Assembly: GCA_028751875.1 (NCBI GenBank)
Contig: CM054157.1
Location: forward strand, 1,331,973-1,395,972
Origin: Rapana venosa
Taxonomy: Eukaryota; Mollusca; Gastropoda; Neogastropoda; Muricidae
Direction of reading: 5' to 3'
Length of the DNA stretch: 64,000 bases
Shown here: positions 36,601 to 47,900 of the stretch, piece by piece
How positions within the stretch are numbered: position 1 is the first letter of the stretch
Layout of the letters: every line of letters begins with the position of its first letter
Position numbers and translations under genes: made by a program
Notes under the pieces: model-generated
Told to the model about the DNA's origin: nothing
What the model saw: the letters and a program-made list of their open reading frames with translations, nothing else
Database searches by the model: none

Positions 36601-39461
36601 GTCTGAAACAAGACCAGACAAATCTGTCAGTCTCTACTCAATAAAACTCAGGGGAAGGGGGTGGGAGGGTTTACAATTTCTATCACTAAGGGGACGGGAT
36701 AGCTCAGTGGTCGGAGCACTCGCTTTCCCCCAGCCAAGTTAAGCAGCGTCGAGCGTGGTTACCACTTGGATGGGTGACCGTTTGCGTGCCTTGGCTTCAG
36801 TACAGTTCCCCCAGTTCACCCAGCTGTAAATGGGTACCTGTCCTCTTTAGGGTCAGGGAAGGTAAAGCAGCGAGGGAGAGGAGATGGACGCCGCCCTCAC
36901 TATGCTGGCCCTAGAGAAGTTGAGGTCTCTGATGCCTCGCTCCCCTACGACCTTATAGGTTATAGGACCCCTTTACCTTACCCTATCACTAATTTGCAGA
37001 CCACCGACATCCTACATTGCCAACATCACTGAGATCAGTGGCCTGTGAGGAGGGCTACAGGAGATTGTAGAACTCAGCAGAGACAGAGAAAGATGATAGA
37101 CCCTGGTGGCATTGCGTGGAGCTCCTACTTGACGACAGCAGTGATAGAGACAGTTGTGTTGAGTTGATCATTAATTTTCATGACAGATTTGTTGGTGCCT
37201 GAGAATCACTCACAATGTGCACTCTGTCTTGCTGACCTCACCTGAGACTTGTTAACCACTAGACTGCCCCACTCCCCACCCCGGAAATTTTCCGGGGCTA
37301 AATGTGCACTCTATACGCCTACAACCCAGAAAACTTCCGGGGTTTCGAACTGAGGTAAACAAGCCAGCTTCCTCGACTACAGTTAAAGGGAAAGAACTCC
37401 AAAACTAGCGATCACTCTCCTGTTGCTTGGCAACATCCAGCTGCAAAAACTGTGGCAAAAACAACCGTTTTTTAGCTCGTATTTTGTGTTATTATGCATG
37501 ACTGCTTGGGCAGTTCTTGTTCAAAATGGTTGACACTTCTCGTTGAAGGTATCAATAACCTTACACAGCTAAAAAAGTGGCAAATATAACTTTAGATATA
37601 CCTGACAGTGATGAAAACGATCGTGTATGATTCAGGAGATAGTGCATTTTTAAAAAATGAATGAGATTTTGCCTGGACTTATGTTTGACGTTAATGAGAT
37701 GGGGGGTACTCAGAATGACAGTGGTGATGAAGAAAGTGTATTTTTGTCGATATCTTACAGTTTAAATATATTTTCGTAGTGAAATATCATGCTAACTAAT
37801 TTGAGCTTACCTCAAAGTTATCTATGATATATATACTGTCATTGGCCAAACTATCAGGATTATTCATTTAGTAATTTCTGAGTAAGAGGGACATGAACAT
37901 AACAAGTGGTACGTAGGATTTTTTTCCCCAGCATATAGGGTGCACCTGCACTCGGCAGTTAAGAGGTTAAGAGACTGTAAGCAGTTACACAGGCAGCCAA
38001 ATAGGCAACCATACTCCCAACTTAAGAAGTTTTTGTGGGTTTTTTCATCCTTTAAAGGATGATATAAGCTGTCATGCTAGGAGCTTGTCATGGATGAAGA
38101 CAATCCCCACCTCATATTTCACAGCATAACAACATGCTAATACCTGCCTTGGCATTTTGTTGGCTTCACCTGATACAGTTTTGGGCCTGGGCAAATTATC
38201 CCAAAGTGAACATAGCACCTTGAAAAAACCAACAACAGAAAGTGAGCATCGTGAATGACTGTCGTTCGTGTCAAACCAAAGCCCAGCGTGTACAGCACAC
38301 AGCTGTTGCCAGTTTCCCCCACTTTCAGCTCCTCTATTCCAGCCCAGCCCTGCCCAGCTGGTGCTGATTACAGCAGGAACTGACCACACTTGGACTTGGT
38401 AAAAGGAAGGGGCGCGCTAAATTTAGTACTTTTGACTGAGTGATGTTGGATATGTGCATTGTGTGTAACATGCTTTTGAAGCACATAAAAGAACCCACAG
38501 CAACAAGAACTGTCCCTGGCAAAGTTATGTGAGGGAAACAAACCCACTCTTGTAGGGAACAAATGCAGCTTCACACAGAAAACATAGGGTGGCACTGCTA
38601 CAGTCAGTCAGTTATTGATGTCAGCAAAGCGACAATGCCTACATTCAAATGTTATTATGTTTTACAATGCCTATATGGCAATGTACTTGTAAACAGCCAC
38701 ACAAACTTCTCATCCATTGTGTAATTATGGTCTCACAGTGATTCTCAGGTGGGATGAGTGAGACAGACAGAGTGCATGTTCTGGGAGACCCCTAGAAGAG
38801 CACCCACAACACCAACAGCGGCAACACACTCTCTCTAGAAACAGCAGCCTGAAGTCTATACACAGAAATCTGCTATAACTGAAAGTGGTATGCAATACAG
38901 TAAACACCTTAAAAACATAACAAACACTGTGACATCATTATGTTGTAATCACACAGTAACTCACGAACCACATCAATGCGAGTTGCTTTTCTTCATGTTG
39001 TGCTCTTTTTAATGTCAGCTTATCCTCTGAAACGTTTTTTTCAGTCTGCTCTTCTATAGTGCCTATGCGCTTAATAATTCTGACACTGAAATCAAACCTT
39101 TGGGTTTAGAAGTCTTCATGCACATTATAAATGATAGATTCATTCCTTCATGTACCGAAAATGTAAATCAATGTGCTTGAAAAGTTATTCATCTCAAGGT
39201 CAGACAGGTCAAATTTGCCTCAGGATCAACATGACACACAGTCAGGGTTTGGGCCATGAGAAGAAGGAGAGCGGAGAAAAAATATTAAAAAAAGAAAAAG
39301 GAAAAAATCATAGAAATGTTCACCTTTTTGAAAGCCGCTTCCAGGTAATTCTCATCTGTTCTGGCTGCAAAGTGCACATGCACTGGAAACTGACGAGCCG
39401 CCACCTAAGAGTAGAGAAAAAGCGTTTATATTTTGAATAATGATAATGACAACAAAGCACA

Positions 39462-39543
<82 letters not shown>

Positions 39544-39703
39544 ATCACGCCCCTGGCAACCCATTGAGGGAGAGCTACACAGTGTGAACACATTCATGTG
39601 AAACACAATGCAAGACCGCACTGAGAGCTGTGGTGCTCAGCATCTGTGAAAATAACAAAAAAGAAAAGCTCATCTTTTAGACATCTACAGGAATAAAGAA
39701 CAG

Positions 39704-39747
<44 letters not shown>

Positions 39748-42557
39748 TCACTCACTCACACACATACACACACACACACAACTCCACTCACACACACACT
39801 CACACACATGGCATATCACAAACACAATTTGTTACCAAATATTTTCTGCGTAAGGTATGACTTGGTAGAAGGGAAAAAACAACCCTTACTAACATTACAA
39901 TAACATTTTCTCAACTTATACTATGACCAATATTCTGAACTAATACATCACAGAAACCATGACATAACTATACACACAACCATATTACTCACATCAATGT
40001 CAGCCGGTCTGGTGCGGAAGAGACGAGAGTTTTGCAGAAATCCCACTTTGTCCAGTGTGGCAGACATAATGACTAGCTTCAGGGGCGACATCTTTTTCTG
40101 TAACAGCAGTAACGACAACAATAACAACACATAATGACCAGTTTCAGTGTGACGTCTTTTTCTGTCAGCAGCAAGAACAACAATAGCAACACCAATAACA
40201 ACATTAACACATAAATGACCAGCTTCAGTGATGACTTCTTTTATTATCAACAACAACAACATATAATGACCAGCTTCAGTGATGACATCTTTTTCTGTCA
40301 GCAACAACAACAACACATAATAACTAACTTCAGTGACAACTTCTTTTTCTATCAACAACAACAACATATAATGACCAGCTTCAGTGGTGACATCTTTTTC
40401 TGTCAGCAACAACAACAACACATAATAACTAGCTTCAGTGACAACTTCTTTTTCTATCAACAACAACATATAATGACCAGCTTCAGTGGTGACATCTTTT
40501 TCTGTCAGCAACAACAACAACACATAATAACTAGCTTCAGTGATAACTTCTTTTTCTATCAACAACAACAACATATAATGACCAGCTTCAGTGGTGACAT
40601 CTTTTTCTGTCAGCAACAACAACAACAACAATATATGATGACCAAGGTGAGAGTGTTACAACTTATGGGTTTGTTCTGTGGATTTTCCAGTTCCTCACAA
40701 GAAGGAAAAAAGGAATGACATGAGAAACCATGTCATGTATGTGTGTGTGTGTGTGTGCAAGCGTGTGTGCATGCTAGCGTGCGTGTGTGTGTACGCACAC
40801 ACACGCGTACATGCTAAACAAATTGTGATGGGGTGGTAATTAGATCTCCTCCCATGCAAACAGTCCTGTGGCAGCGTCTTGTTTCTACATCAGGACACAC
40901 ACACCTGAGAATTGTGTGACACCGTGTTTCTTTGGGTGGTGGTATGGACCTCTCCATTGTACACACTTCGCCTACGCGTTACAATGTAGAATTTATGCAG
41001 CCTCTTTTTAGAGGCCCCATCCTCACTGTTCTGATCATGCTTCGAAGCCGAGAACTTGTATAGAGTTGTGGAAGATCAAATATCTCCACTCTGCTACAAA
41101 ACAATAAACACTGCACCTCGCATGCAGTCTACAAAAACTTACACAATCTTTCAAGCTACTAACAGATACTTGCATGCTTAACACCTACAGTGTATAAGGA
41201 TATGCACACACACACACACACAATATCATCTAATATCACCTAAAGTGAAAAAAAACATTAAATTACAGAACAAACACCCCCCCTCCCACAATATCTTATA
41301 TCACCTAAAGTGAAAAGACATTAAATTACAGAACACCCCCATCCCCTCCCACACACAATATCATCTAATATCCCCTAAAGTGAAAAGACATTAAATTACA
41401 AAAGAACACCCCCCCCCCCCCCCCCCCCCAACAATATCATCTTATATCACCTAAAGTGAAAAGACATTAAATTACAGAACCCCCCCCCCCCCTCACACAC
41501 ACAATATCATCTGATATCCCCTAAAGTAAAAAGACATTAAATTACAGAACAACCCCCCCCCCTCCCACACACAATATCATCTAATATCCCCTAAAGTGAA
41601 AAGACATTAAATTACAGAACAAACACCCCCCCCCCCCCCCCCCCCCCACACACAATATCATCCGGTATCACCTAAAGTGAAAACACATTAAATTACAGAG
41701 TGAACACACACACACAATATCATCTGATATTACCTGAAGTGAAAAGACATTAAATTACAGAACAAACACCCCCCCCTCCCTCACACACACACACACAAGG
41801 GGATATTTTCCCCTGGAGTTAACATCAGTGCAGACTCCACTCTCCCCAAAAGTCCTTCGGATGAGACTACAAACTGAGGTCCCTTGTGCGAACGCACGCA
41901 GAACACCTTGCGCACATGTTAAATCCTGTTCCGCTTTTCATAAGAGTAGGCCATTGTGTGCTGGTGGGAACAGATGACAGAATTTACAAAACCGCATACA
42001 CACGGGGACTGGATGTAAAAAAGCACATAAGTGCTTATTCCATTATCCTCGACATAAAAGAATGAAATGAATAAAATAAATAAATGAATAAACACACACA
42101 CACATACACACACACACATACACACTACCTTGATGCGATAGGGAGCGATGCGGGAGAGAAGCCCAATGAGGATGTCGGTGAAGACGCTGCGTTCATGAGC
42201 CTCGTCCAGAATGATGACGCTGTACTTGGACAGAACAAAGTCCTGCACACACACACACATACACACACATACACACACACATACACACACGCACACACAC
42301 ACACACCACACACACATGCCACACATATACACACATGCACACACATACACACATGCCAGCAGCCACACACACACACACACACACACACACGCCACACACA
42401 CACACACACACGCCACACACACACACACACACACACACCACACCACACACACACCACACACACCACACACACCACCACACACACTCACACATACACACAC
42501 ACGCCACACACACACACATACACACACACATACACACACACACACATACATACACAC

Positions 42558-42625
<68 letters not shown>

Positions 42626-43827
42626 GCACACACACACACACACACACACATATATACATGTTGACATATGTAAGTATGCAGAATACTAGTTCAAAATATG
42701 CACACCAGTGACCACACACACACAGATAGAGATAGTACATAGATATGTAGTATGCAAATGTTCTTCTTCTTCCTTTTTTGTCATGTTTCTCCCAGGGGAG
42801 GTTTGACATTGATGAGCCTTCTCCATTTCTCTCTGTTTTGAGCTTCCCCCCTATTTATACCCCTTTCTCTAAGATCATCTGCAATACAGGCAGCCCAGGT
42901 CTTGCTAGGTCTTCCCTTTGGTCTCTTTCCATCCACTACGAAGTTCATTGCTCTTTTTATGATGTGGTGGTCTGCTTTCCGTTGAACGTGCCCAAACCAG
43001 CGCAGTCTATTGCTACTAGCTACAGACTTCAGATCATCAACTTTGCACATTCTCCATAGTTTTTCATTCATGATCCTGTCTTCCCATTTGATCTTTGTCA
43101 TGTAGCGTAGCATTCGGTTTTCACAGCTCTTCAACAAACGTTATGTAGTATGCAAATACCAGTTAAAAATATTGAAGACATACACAATGTTTCACATGGA
43201 TGCAGGAAAGCCTAGAGGCTAAAATGTTGAGCTTGCAATCCGACAGCGTGAGTTTAAGCCACCACTGAAACACTTTTAGAGGGAATTTTTTCCCCCAAAG
43301 TTAACATCAGTACTGACTCCACTTCCCAGAAAGTCCTGTGGGTGAGACTACGAACTGAGGTTCCATGTGTGAACACACGCAGAACATCTCACGCACATAA
43401 AACCTTTTCCACCTCTCGGAAGACTAGGCCATTGCATGGAATGGATGACATTTAAAAACTAAAAAAAAACCAATGCACACTTGTGTTCAAAAATCATTCG
43501 CCAGAATGTGCCTATTGTGGGTAAACAATCCCATACTCAAAAACTCACCAGTGGTAAACACTGGAGCTCTAGCTGAAGAAAGAACACACACAAAAATGTA
43601 TCACAGGAATCTCAGCAGTATACAACATCAAGTGCTGAAGTCATGTATCACTCCACAGCGGGAAGGTTACTACAGTCTTTCCTAGAGCACTGCATACTCC
43701 CCTCTGCTTTGATGAAAAGTTTTATTATGAAAGTTTGCTTGTCTGAATAACCTGTTAAGAGAAAAGACAATATAAGGAGGAAAAACCCACACTCACTCAT
43801 AATCATGTATGCAACACACACACACAC

Positions 43828-43909
<82 letters not shown>

Positions 43910-44961
43910 CCATAGAGAAATCCATAATGAAGACGTTTTTTCACAAAACAGAATACATTAAAAAATCAAACAAAAAACCAAATATGATTATTCACTGTCT
44001 TTATACTACCAAACCTACCAAATCACACAAAACCAAAAAACAAAACCAAAACACCTTAGACACACATGCAGGGCCTCCACAATGCTTTGTTCATCACTGA
44101 AGAAATCACTTGTTTATTTTCATGTTATCCTTTGTTTGCTTCTTTTCTGTCTGGGGGCTGGAGTGGAGGTGAGAGCTTTCAAGACATATGTACATTCTTG
44201 ACAATGATTTACTACATTATATCACCGCTACAAAGCCACCTGACAGACATAATCAATCCCCTCCATATGGATCTACATCTGAGTGTGTGTGTTACCTGTT
44301 GGATTTCGCGCAATAAAACGCCATCTGTCATGAACTTGATACGGGTGTCAGGTGTCACATTGCCCTCATAACGGATCTGGTATGACACCTCCCTGAAAAA
44401 TGACACAGATATGGCATGAATAGAATGATCTTTAAAGCATAGACTCCTAAAGGACATGTGGGAAATACATACATGCACGCACAGCATATACACATAAACA
44501 TATATATATATATATATAACTGTGCAGGCATGCACATACACACACGCAAACATAAATACACACACACACTCTCTTCACAAGCACTACAAACACACGCATG
44601 CACATACACACACATTTGACACATATCACATATACATTCTAACAGTTTCACACACACATATATTTTTGACACAAACCACTTATACATTCTAACAGTCATG
44701 CACACTCACTCACACACACATGTACATTTGCTTATTCAAAGTAACATCTGAAAATTAAAGATTGACTTTAACTCACTCACGCGCACAAACACGCGTGCGC
44801 ACACACACACACACACACGTGCGCGTGCACACACACACACACACTTTCAGACTCACCTGCTGCTAAGGTTCAACTCCTCTGCTACTCTGTGAGACATGCT
44901 GATGGCAGCCACACGTCGCGGCTCTGTCACCCCAATGATGCCGTCCCCACTGCACACACAT

Positions 44962-44993
<32 letters not shown>

Positions 44994-47900
44994 TAACAAA
45001 GTTTCTCAAGCATGCATGCAGATACACACATAAGTATAGTATTAATAGTGTGGTATGAAGTTGAAATGTTGTACAGTAAAACAAAACAAAACAAACAAAC
45101 AAAACAAAACCCAACAGCAAAAAAATACAGACATGATGTATGCACATGTGCACACAAACACATTCATGTTTGGCGCACACAGACACAGGTGCATGCATGT
45201 ACACACACATGCATGCATGTATGCACACACAAACACATACATGCATGCAACACACACACATATACATACACACACACACACCTGCACACACACTTAGTCA
45301 CATACACATGATTGTATGCATCCAAGCACACAAAAACACACACACAGACACATTTAAAACAAACAAGCATGGATAACAAGAACATGCATGCACATACACA
45401 TACACCCTCCCACAACCTCACCCACCCACCCCCACACTTACCCACCCATCACACAAACACATACACTCACTGAGCATATCCAGCCTCATAAAGAAACTGC
45501 GGCACCTGGGTTGTCTTCCCTGATCCAGTTTCTCCTGATACGATGGTGACCATGTTTTCGTTGATCAATTCCACGATGGCCTGCTCTTCTCCGCTAATCG
45601 GAAGCTTCAGTCTGGCTGCCTACACAACAAACAAATCCAGCATCCCACTACAGTCAGTGTTTCCAGTTGAGCCTTAAGATCTCATTTGCAAAATTTTTTA
45701 GGGCCCTTCTTGGAAATCAACTTCAGAGAACAGCATAGAGATGAACAGTGATTTAAAAAAAAACCCCAACCTTAACCTCATTATGTTGCTGGACATTTTC
45801 TTGCCATGCCATTTTTCAGTAATCATTGTTTTACAAGGAATTATTGTTTTTTTAAAAATTCATAGGCTCAGTCTCTAAATATTTATGTCTCTTGAATAAA
45901 ATTAAAACAAATAAATTTTTAAAAAGCAAAAACCACCACCACTTAATTACTTCTTTTTTTCTCTTTCCATCTGTTTCTCTTTTTCAAGGGCACGTATATA
46001 CACACACACACACAAAGTGTATGTAAACACATGCCCATCAAAACAATTAATATAGCATTCTCATCCAGAATCTCTCATGTTCTACTTCTCTACTCTCACA
46101 TAATTACAGTCATCTGATAGTCATTACATTCTGTGGGTATGTGTATATATATACATGCATGCCTGGTTGCTTGGATGCGTATGTCTGTGTGTCGTTTTGG
46201 GTTTTTTCCCGTTCATTTTGTTTTCCATCCTTTCTACCTTTCAACTCTCCCTTTCCTCAGAAGTTCACCTGGTTGGCATCCCTCACCTCCCTCAGTCCTT
46301 ACCTCGATCTCTGGCTTTCTGAAGACAGGAATGTTGACAGCGGGTCTGGCTGGCTGTGGCTCTGCCGTGTCTGGTTTTTCACTGCCCCCTTCATTTTCCT
46401 TTGCTGCAGACGACGTGCTGGGAGCTGTTGTCACTCCCTCTGAAGAAGCGTTCCTCTGACTGGATGGTGTGTCCTTGTCACCCCCCTCCTCCTCCTGCTG
46501 CTGACCCGTGATGTCCTCAGCCTTGTTCTCCTCCTTCTCTTCCGTTTCGTCATCAGTGGAAATGTCTGACGTGTCAACTGATTCCGCTTCTGACTCCTCT
46601 CCTGCCTCTTCATCGTCAGACATCTCTGTCTTCTTTGTCCTCTTGTTGCTGCCGCGTACAGTGTTGATCTTTTTCCTGTCGTCATTGGCGTCGCTGAGTT
46701 TGTCTTTGAACCTCTGGGAGTGGACTTCAGCAATGCTGGTGAACAGTTTGAGTTCCTCTTCTGAAGCTTGCACTGCTTGTAGCTTTTCCAGCAACTCTGC
46801 TCGCTGAAATGGTCAACAAATGTTAGTGATTATTTTGTTAAAAATGCATTAGTAAGCTTGCCACCATGATTCACAAAATATTTCTTCAGCCATTCACTCA
46901 TGAGCATTAACACATAATAGTCATTTTCTATATAAAATATATATAATAGTAATATATAAAATATATATAATAGTCATTTCCTATCACTGATCCTGGATAA
47001 ACATAAAACTAAAGACAACAGCACAAGCATAGTACATGCACACGGCTCACATAAATTTAGTACACACAACATAATTGTCTCTTCCTCGTTCCTGCTCCTG
47101 AACATAACTAGTATGAATTCATGACTCACTCACCTTGGCTTTTTTCTCTTTGGTGCTTTTGATCTTCTCCAGTTTCTTCCTCTCTTTCTTGGTCAGCTTA
47201 CGTACTTTGTGTGGCACCTCTGCCTGCTCCTGTTTCTCCTTCTTGCGTTTCTTCCCCGGCAACACCAGGGCATTGCTTTCGTCAGTGTTCAGGGCATCAG
47301 TACCTCTCACAATGCCTTCCACCTCCACCTTCAACATCAACACTATCAGATTAAAGTTAAAACAGCAGAAGCAGTGCTAGTTGTAGCAGAACTAGAAGTA
47401 GTAGCAGTAGTATGTGGGTGATTAAAAGGAGATGAACAGTAGAAGTAGGAGTAGCAGTAGCAGTAGCTGTTGTGGCTGTGAGGAGGAAGGAGAAAAGGAG
47501 AGGAGGAAGAAAAGAATAGACATGATAAAGAAGAACAGCAGCAGCAACAGCACCAGCATTATTAACTAATAATAGCACTAGTACAAGCAATAGAAGAAAT
47601 AGAGGCAATTGCAGTGGTAGCGGCAGCAGCAGTACCTGCTAAAGTTCAAGACAGACCAAAAAGAAAGATAAGATAATGTCCAGAAAGATCAATCGATTAT
47701 CCTTTTCCATGGATCCCAGTCTTCACAATACATGTAATGTGGCATAGCTGCCGCCATAACAAAAAGATTAAAAAAATTTTTTAAACAAGCAACAAACTAA
47801 GCATCCAAAACATCCCCACCCAAACAGGACAACAACAATAACAACAAAACCAAAGCAAAAACTCACTCCACAGGCTAAAGAGAAATCAAACAAACAAAAC

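Noticed and set aside
36736..36780. A 5S rRNA gene
   Set aside because: Only the internal control region matches; both ends of 5S are missing and a TSD bounds the whole element.
46508..46807. Plus-strand open frames rich in Ser/Phe
   Set aside because: Antisense shadow of the acidic DHX37 exon 3.
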